A stretch of 38,016 bases of DNA from an uncultured Bacteroidota bacterium (GCA_937924855.1 CALEYQ010000051.1:1-38016); one strand, 5' to 3'. Shown: positions 8,886-17,441, numbered from the stretch's first letter. Made by a program: numbers and translations. Notes: generated by a model not told the origin, from the letters alone.

Positions 8886-9398
8886 CTACGAGCGGGCAAT
8901 TTTTGGGAACCTGAGAGATGCCAGGTAAAAGCCTCCGAACAATACCGTATTAAATAATAAATCGCTGATCAGGGTGGGTCTGAAAAAGGGAACCCCCGCA
9001 GCATAAGTAGCCATGAGTCCCGCATAACCGGATCCGGGATTATACATCAGCCATACACCGGCATTGGTGATGGCAAAAAAGAGGATGGAGCTTAAAAGCG
9101 ACATACCCAGCACACCGAAGGGAGTAATTCTGGAGGAAATGAGAATTCCCAGAAGAACTGTTATCAGGTAGCTGCCATATACAAAAGGCATGGTGCTGTG
9201 AAATCCGAAAAACACATCGGTGGCTGCCATAACAATCATGGGAACCAAAAAGGCAAATTTCCGGTCGGCGATATAGGCGCCGGCGAAGAGGGCCATAGCA
9301 CCCATGGGAGCAAAGTTATCGGGCAGGGCAAACCGGGAAATGCCGGCTGCAATTATAGCGGAGCAAACAAAAATGAATCGTGAAGTTAAAATTTTCAT
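8886..9398 (-). CDS. DUF6580-family membrane protein (possible transporter component)
   Basis: Polytopic inner-membrane protein of 170 residues with about five hydrophobic segments. The pattern NFAPMGAMALFAGAYIADRKFAFLVPM, then a DxFFGFH element, SILFFAITNAGVWL and GVPFFRPTLISDLLFNTVLFG is characteristic of DUF6580, which resembles S components of ECF vitamin transporters. The substrate is unknown and no ECF A or T components are nearby. It has its own promoter candidate at 9416-9448 and converges with the DUF4846 gene, one base separating their ends. Confidence 0.75.
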   Translation of the reverse strand: MKILTSRFIFVCSAIIAAGISRFALPDNFAPMGAMALFAGAYIADRKFAFLVPMIVMAATDVFFGFHSTMPFVYGSYLITVLLGILISSRITPFGVLGMSLLSSILFFAITNAGVWLMYNPGSGYAGLMATYAAGVPFFRPTLISDLLFNTVLFGGFYLASLRFPKIARS

Positions 9399-9415
9399 TA
9401 CCAGGTGATTTTATG

Positions 9416-9448
9416 CAAAAATAAGAAATTCAGGTAAAAACTCCCAAA
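9416..9448 (-). promoter_or_regulatory. Bacteroidota-type promoter for the DUF6580 gene
   Basis: Minus-strand TATTTTTG (9423-9416) fits TAnnTTTG exactly. A TTTG (9448-9445) lies 21 bases upstream. The ATG follows at 9398, giving a leader of about 10 bases. Motif match only. Confidence 0.55.
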
Positions 9449-9476
9449 ATGATTAAATTCGCATAAAGAAGAAGCT

Positions 9477-9689
9477 ATGGGACACCTACGAAAACTTGCC
9501 GGAATTGCCTTAACCCTCCTGGCCACCTTTTTTGCCGTGGTTTCCATCCTTTCCATTTGGGAGGTTATTAAAATTGAGGATGTCTTTGCCAAGTCTTTGA
9601 AAACCCTTCTGGTCATTTTCATCACCTCCGGAATTCTCCTCTTCATTTTTGCCGTCATTTATAAGTCAGACGACAGCAATAAATCCTGA
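9477..9689 (+). CDS. Small two-helix membrane protein, 70 aa
   Basis: Unknown small membrane protein. Two hydrophobic helices (about residues 8-30 and 42-62) are separated by a short polar loop (EVIKIEDVFAKS), with a charged C-terminal tail (YKSDDSNKS). The ATG at 9477 is the natural start. It stands alone between a divergent gene (8886-9398) and a convergent one (9691-11088). The TAAATTCG at 9454-9461 is a near match to the -7 promoter element. Function cannot be assigned. Confidence 0.6.
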   Translation: MGHLRKLAGIALTLLATFFAVVSILSIWEVIKIEDVFAKSLKTLLVIFITSGILLFIFAVIYKSDDSNKS

Positions 9690-9699
9690 TTTATTTTTT
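9678..9699. terminator. AT-rich hairpin plus T-run between convergent genes
   Basis: AATAAAT (9678-9684), loop CCTG, ATTTATT (9689-9695), then TTTT (9696-9699). The stem lies over the stop codons of both convergent genes. It is weak in stability because it is all A-T, so it is a candidate only. Confidence 0.4.
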
Positions 9700-11088
9700 G
9701 TCCTCCTTTAAGAGGTGCTTTATAAAGCCCTCCAGCTGGTCAACATTCAGCCGTTTGGCCCTGATGATTTTATCGCGGTCGAGCAGGTAAATGACCGGGG
9801 TAGAGTAGATATCGTACATTTCCCGGAAGTAATAGTGTTTGAACAGGTTGGCGGTATTGATCCAGTTCAGGCTGTGCTTTTTTATAAAGCCTTTCCATTC
9901 CTCCATATTGGCCTCAATATCTACGGCAAAAACTTCCACACCCTCTTTTTTATATTTATCGTACAGGGCTTTAAGTTTGGGGGCTTCTTTCTGGCAGTGA
10001 CTGCATCCCGGTTCCCAGAAAAATAAAATGGTGAGATTGGCTTTAACATCGTGCAGTGATTTCAGCACCCTCGCGGTGGTATCGGGCAAAATTACATTGG
10101 GAGCTTTTTTACCCAGGAGCAGGGGCTCCAGGATTTTTCCACGGTCGATGATTTTCTTCAGCTGCAGGGAATCCACCCAAAAGGCTTTTCCGGTTTTGTA
10201 GTATTGATTTACCATGTGCACAAAAACCGCATCCATGCCCATGAGGTTGGAAGTTTCGTAGGTATAGGTAACATAATACACCACATATTTAAAAATATCA
10301 CCTCCCGGGCGGGCAAGGCCGGCCAGGTAGTCGGCCTCTTTGGTAATGGAATCGGGAACCTGAACCACCATTTTTTCCAGGTAGAATTTTATTTTCTGAG
10401 CCAGCACCGGGGTTCTTATCAGACGGTCGTCGCTCAGGTCAATCATATCCCAGAAATGGGATTTGTAATAGCGGTAGGGGAAGGTGGAATCCTTTTTTCC
10501 ATTGGGGAGCAGGGGTGTTTCGGGGATTTCCACATCCAGGGTAATTTTCAGGATTTTGGAAAGCAGATGGGAAGGATTTTTGGCGGCGTAATCTTTTTTG
10601 TATTCTTTAACCTCTTTTTCCACGGCCCCTAATTCCTTTCTCAATAATTCCTTTTCCTGTTCGGGCGGATTTGCTTCCAGTTTTTTTCGGAGGGGCTCGG
10701 CGATTTTTTGTTTGGCGGCTACAAAAGTCAGGTATTGGTAAAACAAAATATTTTCCTGAGAGCCCTTTATTTTCATGTGTTTGATAAAGTCCGCGGTGTC
10801 GGTTTCAAGACTGAAGGTTTGGGAACCGTCGGCAAGAATTTCGAAAAACTTTTTGTCGGGTGTAACGATAAGGTAAATACCACCGGGCAGGGCTTTGGAA
10901 CCTTTGAAAACAAATTCCCCACGGGCATTAATCCGGGAAGTGTCTTTTACCACCGTTTTGTCGGCGTAATAATTGCCGAGGTAAACAACAGTGTCTTTCC
11001 AGCCTTTTATTTTGCCTTTGATTTCATATCCCTGTCCCTGAAGCAGCAGTGCGCCGAAAATGAAGAACAGTAAGCAGAGCGAGCGCAT
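9691..11088 (-). CDS. TlpA-like thioredoxin-family lipid- or periplasm-side oxidoreductase (DUF4369/DUF5106 type)
   Basis: Exported thiol-disulfide oxidoreductase-like protein of 465 residues. The ATG at 11088 gives a signal peptide (MRSLCLLFFIFGALLLQGQ); an upstream in-frame start at 11151 adds an implausible leader. Residues about 22-110 fit DUF4369 (YEIKGKIKGWKDTVVYLGNY). The middle segment with SHFWDMIDLSDDRLIRTPVL fits DUF5106. The C-terminal thioredoxin domain has the redox motif WEPGCSHCQKEAPKL (CxxC) and a cis-proline region (YSTPVIYLLD). Such proteins are abundant in Bacteroidota and are thought to act in periplasmic redox or stress handling. The partner is unknown. It is divergently transcribed from the YqaE-like gene. 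Confidence 0.88.
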   Translation of the reverse strand: MRSLCLLFFIFGALLLQGQGYEIKGKIKGWKDTVVYLGNYYADKTVVKDTSRINARGEFVFKGSKALPGGIYLIVTPDKKFFEILADGSQTFSLETDTADFIKHMKIKGSQENILFYQYLTFVAAKQKIAEPLRKKLEANPPEQEKELLRKELGAVEKEVKEYKKDYAAKNPSHLLSKILKITLDVEIPETPLLPNGKKDSTFPYRYYKSHFWDMIDLSDDRLIRTPVLAQKIKFYLEKMVVQVPDSITKEADYLAGLARPGGDIFKYVVYYVTYTYETSNLMGMDAVFVHMVNQYYKTGKAFWVDSLQLKKIIDRGKILEPLLLGKKAPNVILPDTTARVLKSLHDVKANLTILFFWEPGCSHCQKEAPKLKALYDKYKKEGVEVFAVDIEANMEEWKGFIKKHSLNWINTANLFKHYYFREMYDIYSTPVIYLLDRDKIIRAKRLNVDQLEGFIKHLLKEDKK

Positions 11089-11140
11089 AGGCGGTTTTAA
11101 TTTGTTGGTAAAATTATCAAAAATCATTCCACGGGGGACC

Positions 11141-11169
11141 TTGATTGCCACGGGAATTCGATAAATTTG
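11141..11169 (+). promoter_or_regulatory. Bacteroidota-type promoter for the YqaE-like gene
   Basis: TAAATTTG (11162-11169) matches TAnnTTTG. TTG (11141-11143) lies 18 bases upstream. The ATG is at 11184, so the leader would be very short, about 10 bases. Confidence 0.45.
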
Positions 11170-11183
11170 AAAAAAAACGTCCC

Positions 11184-11777
11184 ATGAAGAAAATCGCTTT
11201 TTTTACAGTCCCATTGATTTTTGCCCTTTTGGTTTCATCCTGCAGTTTCCTGGGCAACCACGGTTTCTCCAAACAGAAATACACCGGATTTAAGCGGGGA
11301 GGAGGTTCCCACCAAAAGGAATTGATAAAGAAAGTTGAAGTTTCCGGGAGCGATAAAAGCGTAGCTACGGTTCAAAGTGAGCCTAACCTTGAATTAGTTG
11401 AGCCATTCTCCGGCGGCGTTAATGTGCTTACGGTTCCAACATGCAATACCGGAAGTAATGTTGAAAAAACTACCATTGAAAAAGGGTTCCGGATTAATCC
11501 TGGTTCTAAAACCATCTTTAAGAAAAGAGCTTTTGCGGCCGGTTCTGCCAGTGCCGCTGCAGACTCAACCTTAATGTTGATTATCATGGTGATTTTGTGC
11601 TTTATTATACCACCCCTTCCCATCTTTATAAAGGAAAAAGCAACGGGCCGGTTTTGGCTCGATCTGGTATTGGCTCTGATAGGATCGGGCTTTTTGTGGT
11701 TTGGGGGTTATGGCTGGGGATTAGCCTGGGCAGCTGCCGTTGTAATTGCGCTGCTCGTCCTTTTTGACGCCATTTAA
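11184..11777 (+). CDS. Lipoprotein with C-terminal YqaE/Pmp3-like membrane domain
   Basis: A 197-residue protein with a lipoprotein signal (MKKIAFFTVPLIFALLVSSC; the lipobox Cys is residue 20), a polar linker of about 100 residues, and a C-terminal double-helix domain (about 128-197). The motif there (ILCFIIPPLPIFIKE...FWLDLVLALIGS) is that of YqaE/Pmp3 small membrane proteins, which are normally only about 50-60 residues long and are linked to salt and membrane-potential stress in other organisms. A lipoprotein-type N-terminus followed by two membrane helices is topologically odd. The Met at 11184 was preferred to the ORF's 11145 start because it begins the signal sequence. Confidence 0.75.
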   Translation: MKKIAFFTVPLIFALLVSSCSFLGNHGFSKQKYTGFKRGGGSHQKELIKKVEVSGSDKSVATVQSEPNLELVEPFSGGVNVLTVPTCNTGSNVEKTTIEKGFRINPGSKTIFKKRAFAAGSASAAADSTLMLIIMVILCFIIPPLPIFIKEKATGRFWLDLVLALIGSGFLWFGGYGWGLAWAAAVVIALLVLFDAI

Positions 11778-11803
11778 TTCCGGTTCAGGAACCATAGGAA
11801 TTA
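11775..11803. terminator. Long hairpin between convergent genes
   Basis: TAATTCC-GGTTC (11775-11786), a 2-base tip AG, then GAACC (11789-11793), a 3-base bulge ATA, and GGAATTA (11797-11803). Together this is a 12-pair bulged stem lying between two convergent stops. There is no following T-run, so it may be a structural or factor-dependent terminator. Confidence 0.45.
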
Positions 11804-12510
11804 TTCCATTCCAGTTCGCTCAAACTTCTTCCGCGGCTCACGAAGAAAAATAGACTCATGCCGCAGAGCAGGAGGAAGAAATGTATCAGCAGAAAGGCCC
11901 GGGTAGCCATTTCGGCCTGAACATATTTGGCCATGGGTGCCACCACCGAGGAAGGAATACAAAGGTTCACCAGCAAACTAAGGCAAACCAGAAAAGTAAT
12001 CCAGGTGGTAAAGGATCTCAGGGGGAGGGCAAGCAACTTGCGGAAAAAACCAAGATCGTTTCCCCATTTGGCAATAAAGAAAAATTTATTGTTGCCAAGG
12101 TCCGCAAAAAGCATGGGGTCTTTGTTCGGATCATCAAGCTTAAACATGGCAGCAGGCGCCATTATCTTAAACGATTTAAACCTCGCTCCGCTGCTTTTTT
12201 CCAATGATTTGATGCGGGCAATGGCGGCGTAGGGGATGCTTCCGGTAAATTTCTGGGAATCCAGAAAACGTAAACGGTATTTGATGCAAACGGAACGAAT
12301 GTCGTACAGGGAAAAAACATGTTCAGGGTCTGAAATCTCAAGTTCACGAAAAGGGGTTTTTTCAGCCGGGTATTTTTTTATCCTGTCCAGAATCTCAGTT
12401 TCGGCGGCCTTTTCATCGTGTAAAAGCTGATGCACCTCGGCCAGGCAAGCCTCGCCGGAATGACTTTTCTTTTTTTGAAGTTCCTTAAGTAAATTTATTC
12501 CCGGTAGCAT
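11785..12510 (-). CDS. Unknown protein with two C-terminal membrane helices, 241 aa
   Basis: Not recognised. The N-terminal 165 residues are soluble, starting with a helical charged segment (MLPGINLLKELQKKK). They continue with an alpha/beta-looking part that contains SVCIKYRLRFLDSQKF, IARIKSLEKSSGARFKSFKIMAPAAMF and NNKFFFIAKWGNDLGFF. Two hydrophobic segments follow at about 168-190 and 205-226. No export signal is present, so the soluble part is probably cytoplasmic. It lies 44 bases downstream of the STAS-like gene on the same strand and may be co-transcribed with it. Confidence 0.7.
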   Translation of the reverse strand: MLPGINLLKELQKKKSHSGEACLAEVHQLLHDEKAAETEILDRIKKYPAEKTPFRELEISDPEHVFSLYDIRSVCIKYRLRFLDSQKFTGSIPYAAIARIKSLEKSSGARFKSFKIMAPAAMFKLDDPNKDPMLFADLGNNKFFFIAKWGNDLGFFRKLLALPLRSFTTWITFLVCLSLLVNLCIPSSVVAPMAKYVQAEMATRAFLLIHFFLLLCGMSLFFFVSRGRSLSELEWNNSYGS

Positions 12511-12554
12511 ACCTTAAAATTAATAACAATAGGGGAGTTTTCCAACCTTCCGGC

Positions 12555-12923
12555 CTAATTTGAACGCAGCCATTCCCTTGCAGGTTCATACTGTGCAAAC
12601 ATTTTTATGGGAAATTTCGGTTTTTGAACTTTCACAAACATGCGAAACACAACCCGGGTTAAAACCCTGTCCGTTACCACGGCCACCTGAAGATTTTCAG
12701 GTGCAATTTCGGCAGCGGCTTTCCGCGCTGATACCGTAACATGATAATTTTTTCTTCCGTCGAAAAGTATTTTTTGTGGAAGGCCATTCGAAATGGCCTG
12801 AACGAGATTCCAGCAATTTTTTACTTCGTCCGCATCCAATGTAGCCCCTTCAAAAATTGAAATCTCTATAATCCCATCCTCGGTTTTGCGGACAATCAGG
12901 TTCTTTGTTCTTCCTTCTTTCAT
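12555..12923 (-). CDS. STAS/SpoIIAA-like small protein (DUF7793-like), 122 aa
   Basis: Small cytoplasmic alpha/beta protein. The pattern TKNLIVRKTEDGIIEISIFEGATLDADEVKNCW, then NGLPQKILFDGR, AARKAAAEIAPENLQVAVVTD and a C-terminal AREWLRSN helix resembles STAS/SpoIIAA-like domains that bind the cytoplasmic membrane or regulatory partners. No phosphorylatable serine in a classic DSSG motif is seen. A TAnnTTTG-type element (TAAATTTG, minus strand 12983-12976) lies about 50 bases upstream. Assignment is by fold pattern only. Confidence 0.65.
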   Translation of the reverse strand: MKEGRTKNLIVRKTEDGIIEISIFEGATLDADEVKNCWNLVQAISNGLPQKILFDGRKNYHVTVSARKAAAEIAPENLQVAVVTDRVLTRVVFRMFVKVQKPKFPIKMFAQYEPAREWLRSN

Positions 12924-12975
12924 AAAATCCCATCCTTTTTTTACCGATAACCGGCCGTTTTGAAACTATAAGTGG

Positions 12976-12983
12976 CAAATTTA
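12976..12983 (-). promoter_or_regulatory. Possible -7 promoter element for the STAS-like gene
   Basis: Minus-strand TAAATTTG matches TAnnTTTG, 53 bases before the ATG at 12923. No good -33 TTTG was found upstream. Confidence 0.35.
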
Positions 12984-13036
12984 GGGGATTAAGTGGTAAG
13001 TGCTTGTTTTTCAGGGTTTGATGTTAATAATTTGCC

Positions 13037-13067
13037 TTGTTTTTGCGTCTTTAATATAGTATATTTG
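13037..13067 (+). promoter_or_regulatory. Bacteroidota-type promoter with near-leaderless start
   Basis: TATATTTG (13060-13067) matches TAnnTTTG. TTG (13037-13039) lies 20 bases upstream. The ATG at 13072 is only 4 bases after the element, which would place the transcript start at or next to the start codon. Confidence 0.5.
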
Positions 13068-13071
13068 AAGT

Positions 13072-13752
13072 ATGAAAGCAATTACCCGTGGCTTTTTTTG
13101 GGTTTTTGGTCTCCTGTTTTTACCGGTTTGTCTGATTTCACAGACTGCCAACCGGTCGGTTTCCCTTTGCGGTCCATCGTTTAGTGCAGGCATGACCTTC
13201 AGTGCGGTTGATTTTACCAAGGGCGATGATGCCCTGAAAAAGGGTGCCAACTTCAGGGCCGTATTTCCTTCGGGTCGCTTCGTACGCCTCTCTCTTGAAA
13301 CGGGGTTTCTTTTTCCTTATTCATACGGGGAAACCTGGAAAAATGTTAAGGCTCACGACATGGAATTCAATACCCAGTTTGTAGCTAATGTGGAAGGTAT
13401 CAATGCCGCCTTTTATGCACTTACCGGTTTGTTTGCCAAAAGATGGTCTGCCGAATATACCGGCATCAACAAAGAAGTTTTTTTTCCGGTGGGAAATCTG
13501 CAAGCCGGTGATAAATACTCCAAGATTCAAATGGGTGCGAACCTGGGTTGCGGCTTCGAGAAAAAAATAAGTGAGTTCGGCGTATTTGGCGATGTGAAAT
13601 TCCGCCTGGCCCCGGATGATTTGAATGTTAAAATCAGAATTGTGGATGTTGCATATACCGCAGGAGTGAAATATTACCTGAACCCCGCCTGCGAAAGGAA
13701 AAATAAAAGAAAGTACTTCCGCATGCCAAAGAACATTTACGACCTGGACTAA
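13072..13752 (+). CDS. Outer-membrane beta-barrel-like protein, 226 aa
   Basis: Exported protein with a signal peptide (MKAITRGFFWVFGLLFLPVCLISQ) followed by alternating polar and aromatic strand-like segments (SFSAGMTFSAVDF, FVRLSLETGFLF, QMGANLGCGFEKKI, VAYTAGVKYYLNP), typical of Bacteroidota outer-membrane barrels. The tail is basic (CERKNKRKYFRMPKNIYDLD). It could be a PorT-like or generic barrel; no diagnostic motif decides. It lies 51 bases upstream of the CotH gene but has its own promoter candidate. Confidence 0.7.
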   Translation: MKAITRGFFWVFGLLFLPVCLISQTANRSVSLCGPSFSAGMTFSAVDFTKGDDALKKGANFRAVFPSGRFVRLSLETGFLFPYSYGETWKNVKAHDMEFNTQFVANVEGINAAFYALTGLFAKRWSAEYTGINKEVFFPVGNLQAGDKYSKIQMGANLGCGFEKKISEFGVFGDVKFRLAPDDLNVKIRIVDVAYTAGVKYYLNPACERKNKRKYFRMPKNIYDLD

Positions 13753-13803
13753 AAATTGCCATGACCCTTAACCCATTGCCTACACCCGTTAACCAATTCC
13801 CTA

Positions 13804-16392
13804 ATGAAAACCACTAGGTTTTTTACCCTCGCCCTGGCTCTTGCCTTTTATTTCCAGGGAAACTCTCAGGTAGTTATCAACGAATACTCAGCGTCTAATT
13901 TCAGCGGCTTCACTGATAATTTCGGTGAAAACGAAGACTGGGTTGAATTGTATAACACCTCCGCCTCGCCCGTAAACCTCAGTGGGTATTACCTCAGCGA
14001 CCGCGCCGGAAATCCTACCAAGTTCATGCTGGGGGCAGTATCTGTTCCCGGAAACGGATTTTTAAGGGTGTGGTGTTCCGGGCGCAACATCAACACCGGT
14101 ACCATTCACACCAATTTTAAACTTACCCAGTGCAAGCCCGAGAAAATTATTTTTGCCTCGCCCGCAGGCATCATCATCGACTCGCTTACCATGGTTCGTA
14201 CCCAGGTTAATCACAGCCGTGGCCGATTGCCTAATGGAGCCAATACCTGGAGCGTGTTTACTACGCCCACACCCGGAGCTTCGAATACAGGAACGGCTCT
14301 TGAATATGCCACCACACCATCCTTCAGCGTACAAGCCGGATTTTATCCCGGTTCCCAAACCGTTACCATTACTACCCCGGATCCTAATATTACCCTGAGA
14401 TATACCACCAACGGTTCGGCTCCCACCGGTACCTCTACCATTTATTCAGCTCCCATCAGCATAACCACCACAACCGTTCTCCGCGTTACGGCCTATAGCT
14501 CTAACCCCGCGGTGCTGCCCAGCTTTATTGCCTCGAATACCTATTTCATCAGCGCGCCTGCCCATAATATGCCCGTGCTTTCGGTATTCGGTACCAGCAT
14601 CAATAACCTCCTGAGCGGACAGCAAATTGTTACTACGGTGGGACTGGAATACTTCGACAAAAACGGGGTCTTTAAAACGGAGGCTGTGGGTGAAGCCGAC
14701 AAACACGGAAACGATTCATGGGCCTATGCACAAAGGGGAATCGATTTTGTGGCCCGCGATGAATTTGGCTATAACAATGCCCTCAAGGATCAGATTTTTG
14801 CGGGAAAATCACGCACCGAGTATCAACGGATAATTATTAAAGCCGGCGCTAACGATAACTACCCCTTCGAAAACGGAGGAGCCCACGTACGCGATGCCTA
14901 TGTACATACCCTTTCACAAGTGGGTCGCTTATATGTGGATGAAAGAACTTCTGCCTTCTGCGTGCTGTATGTAAATGGAGTTTACTGGGGTGTTTACGAC
15001 TACCGCGAAAAAGTAGATGATTCTGATTTTGCCGATTACTATTTTAACCAGGATGAATTGTACAAAGGAAGCAAAGACTATTTGCAATACTTAAAAACCT
15101 GGGGACAAACCTGGGAAGAATACGGAAAAGGGCCTCCCGCCATGTGGACGCCTCCTCCCCAGAACTGGGGCGTTGCCCGTCAGGAATGGAATAACCTGCG
15201 AAACTATGTGATGAATAATAACATGGGTGTGCAGGCTAACTTCAATTACGTAGACAGTATTTACAATCTGAAATCTCTTGTAGATTATTTTATCGTTGGT
15301 TCCTACACTGTGGCTTCCGACTGGCTGAACTGGAATACCTCCTGGTGGAGGGGTACCAACCCATTGGGAAATCATAAAAAATGGCGGTATTCGCTGTGGG
15401 ATCTCGATGCCACCTTCGGGCATTATATCAACTACACCAATATTCCCAACCAGAACCAGAACGCCGATCCCTGCGATCCTAACTCACTTACCAATCCGGG
15501 CGGACAGGGCCATGTGCCCATGCTGAAAAAGCTACTTCTTGAGAATGCAAATTTCAAAGCCTATTATGTGAACCGGTATATCGATTTGCTCAACGGACCG
15601 CTTTCCTGTACCCGTGCCATTCAGGTGCTCGACTCTATGGTACAGGTAATTCAGCCCGAAATGCAACGCCATACCCAGCGATGGGGTGGAAGCGTGGGCG
15701 GCTGGCAAAACAATGTAAACTCACTACGGAATTATATTTCCCAGCGTTGCTCGCTACTCTTCGCGCTCTTTATGAATTGCCAGAGCGATTTTGGTCCCCT
15801 GAGCGGCCCTTATACCATAAAATTGAATGTTGATCCTCCCAACTCCGGAACTATTTTATTCAATACAAACCTGATTACCACCTTCGGTTGGCAGGGCACC
15901 TATTTGGGCGGTCCTCCCCAAACCCTGAAAGCAAATGCCAATACGGGTTATGTGTTTTCGCACTGGGAAAATTTTGCCACACAGAATGTCATCCAGCCCG
16001 ATACCACGGATACCCTGGTAACGGTTGTGCTTGCAGCATCTGATAGTATTGTTGCACATTTTACTTTAACGAATCCGCCCCCACCACCACCACCTCCGCC
16101 AACGCCCATTCCTCCGGCAGGAGTGTTTTTTATTCCTTCGGCTTTCTCTCCCAACGGGGACGGCAGCAACGATTACTTCCAGGTATTCGGTGGCGATGTG
16201 CGTGAGTTCCACCTGGTAATTTACAACCGCTGGGGTGAAAAAATCTTTGAGACCAAAGACCAGTCGAAGGGCTGGGATGGAAATTTTAAAGGTCAACCCA
16301 TGAACACGGGCGTATATGCCTATCAGATTCAGGTGACCTTTGGTAACGGGGAAAAAATGGTGAAGAGCGGAAACCTGGCGCTCGTGAGGTAA
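13804..16392 (+). CDS. T9SS-exported CotH-family protein with lamin-tail, chitobiase-C and type B sorting domains
   Basis: Surface or secreted modular protein of 862 residues. Domains in order: signal peptide (1-22); lamin-tail-like domain (about 23-165, VVINEYSASN); chitobiase/hexosaminidase C-terminal-like sandwich (about 175-250, RYTTNGSAPTGTSTIYSAPI); CotH kinase-like domain (about 270-570, with GVYWGVYDYREK and the acidic motif WDLDATFG at 532-538); a repeat-like beta module (GYVFSHW); a run of nine prolines (758-766); and a gliding-motility-type C-terminal sorting domain (about 775-862, FSPNGDGSNDYFQVF, IYNRWGEKIFE, GWDGNFKGQPMNTGVYAYQI). This type B sorting domain targets proteins through the type IX secretion system. 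The next gene, 8 bases downstream, encodes the PorP/SprF-type partner. Kinase activity is inferred from family. Confidence 0.9.
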   Translation: MKTTRFFTLALALAFYFQGNSQVVINEYSASNFSGFTDNFGENEDWVELYNTSASPVNLSGYYLSDRAGNPTKFMLGAVSVPGNGFLRVWCSGRNINTGTIHTNFKLTQCKPEKIIFASPAGIIIDSLTMVRTQVNHSRGRLPNGANTWSVFTTPTPGASNTGTALEYATTPSFSVQAGFYPGSQTVTITTPDPNITLRYTTNGSAPTGTSTIYSAPISITTTTVLRVTAYSSNPAVLPSFIASNTYFISAPAHNMPVLSVFGTSINNLLSGQQIVTTVGLEYFDKNGVFKTEAVGEADKHGNDSWAYAQRGIDFVARDEFGYNNALKDQIFAGKSRTEYQRIIIKAGANDNYPFENGGAHVRDAYVHTLSQVGRLYVDERTSAFCVLYVNGVYWGVYDYREKVDDSDFADYYFNQDELYKGSKDYLQYLKTWGQTWEEYGKGPPAMWTPPPQNWGVARQEWNNLRNYVMNNNMGVQANFNYVDSIYNLKSLVDYFIVGSYTVASDWLNWNTSWWRGTNPLGNHKKWRYSLWDLDATFGHYINYTNIPNQNQNADPCDPNSLTNPGGQGHVPMLKKLLLENANFKAYYVNRYIDLLNGPLSCTRAIQVLDSMVQVIQPEMQRHTQRWGGSVGGWQNNVNSLRNYISQRCSLLFALFMNCQSDFGPLSGPYTIKLNVDPPNSGTILFNTNLITTFGWQGTYLGGPPQTLKANANTGYVFSHWENFATQNVIQPDTTDTLVTVVLAASDSIVAHFTLTNPPPPPPPPPTPIPPAGVFFIPSAFSPNGDGSNDYFQVFGGDVREFHLVIYNRWGEKIFETKDQSKGWDGNFKGQPMNTGVYAYQIQVTFGNGEKMVKSGNLALVR

Positions 16393-16400
16393 AATCTGAG

Positions 16401-17441
16401 ATGATGAAAAAGTTTTTTGTAAGCGCTTTTGTTTTCGGGTTGTTTTCGGTGGGAACCGGACAAGACATCCATTTCTCGCAGTTTCGCAATACCCCTTTGT
16501 TTGTTAATCCTGCCTATTGCGGCGATTACCCGGGTAAGATGCGGGGCATAATGAATTACCGTACCCAGTGGACTTCTGCGGGGGCCCCATTCAAAACGTT
16601 CGGAGCCTCATTCGATATGCCGGTGAAACGGGGCAGGGCCAACGGGAATTTATTCGGTGCCGGACTTAGTTTTTATTCTGACCGGGCCGGAGATATTAAA
16701 CTTACCAATAATCACATTGCCCTTTCGGGATCGGGCATTATCATGCTCAGCCGCCGCTCGAAGCTGGGCAGCGGATTGCAACTTGCGGCCGGACAAAGAT
16801 CTGCCGATTTCAGCGGTCTGCTCTGGGGTAGCCAATACACCGGAACCGGACAAGGCTACGACCCCAATATTCCTGTACCCGAAAATACTACCAAGCATGC
16901 CTACTGGTATCCCGATGCCGGACTGGGTGTTTTTTATGAATACAACAACAGCGAATTTTCTTTTTCCGGAAGGGAAATGTTTTTCATCAATGTGGGTGCC
17001 TCCGCTTTCCATGTGAATCAGCCCCGGGCCAGTTTTGTAAGTTCCAATGAAAAACTTCATATGAAAATTGTAGGCCATGTAAACAGCCGCTATGATTTTA
17101 AAGGAACTGCCTTCGGCATTCTGCCCTCGGTAATTTACATGATGCAGGGACCGAGCTCGGAATTGAACATTGGTGCCCTTATGCGCTACCGCCTGAATCA
17201 GGGAACCAAAATAACAGGATTCAAATCAGAGAATGCCCTTTACTTCGGATTTTATTACCGAAACAAGGATGCCATCATTCCGCAGTTCTTCTTTGAAATG
17301 GCAGATTACAGCATTGGCATCTCCTTCGATTATAACATTTCAGGATTCAGTTCATCCACCAACGGTAACGGAGGATTTGAGATTTCGCTCAAATACAACA
17401 ACCTTACCGATGCGGTGTTTAAACGGGAAGTGTTTGATTAA
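16401..17441 (+). CDS. PorP/SprF-family type IX secretion membrane protein
   Basis: Outer-membrane barrel of 346 residues with a signal peptide (MMKKFFVSAFVFGLFSVGTGQ) and the family N-terminus DIHFSQFRNTPLFVNPAYCG, followed by a Tyr/Gly-rich barrel with MRGIMNYRTQW and a strand-rich C-terminus. PorP/SprF proteins work with the T9SS to anchor or deliver cargo carrying type B C-terminal domains. Such pairs of cargo gene plus porP/sprF-like gene are typical. The preceding gene encodes exactly such a cargo, so the two are probably a dedicated pair in one operon. Confidence 0.9.
   Translation: MMKKFFVSAFVFGLFSVGTGQDIHFSQFRNTPLFVNPAYCGDYPGKMRGIMNYRTQWTSAGAPFKTFGASFDMPVKRGRANGNLFGAGLSFYSDRAGDIKLTNNHIALSGSGIIMLSRRSKLGSGLQLAAGQRSADFSGLLWGSQYTGTGQGYDPNIPVPENTTKHAYWYPDAGLGVFYEYNNSEFSFSGREMFFINVGASAFHVNQPRASFVSSNEKLHMKIVGHVNSRYDFKGTAFGILPSVIYMMQGPSSELNIGALMRYRLNQGTKITGFKSENALYFGFYYRNKDAIIPQFFFEMADYSIGISFDYNISGFSSSTNGNGGFEISLKYNNLTDAVFKREVFD

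Noticed and set aside
10204..10632. Plus-strand open frame of 142 codons inside the thioredoxin-like gene
   Set aside because: The minus-strand frame has a signal peptide, known domains and a CxxC motif; the plus frame is a shadow.
9691..11151. Thioredoxin-like gene starting at 11151
   Set aside because: The added 21 residues would precede the signal peptide; the ATG at 11088 fits better.
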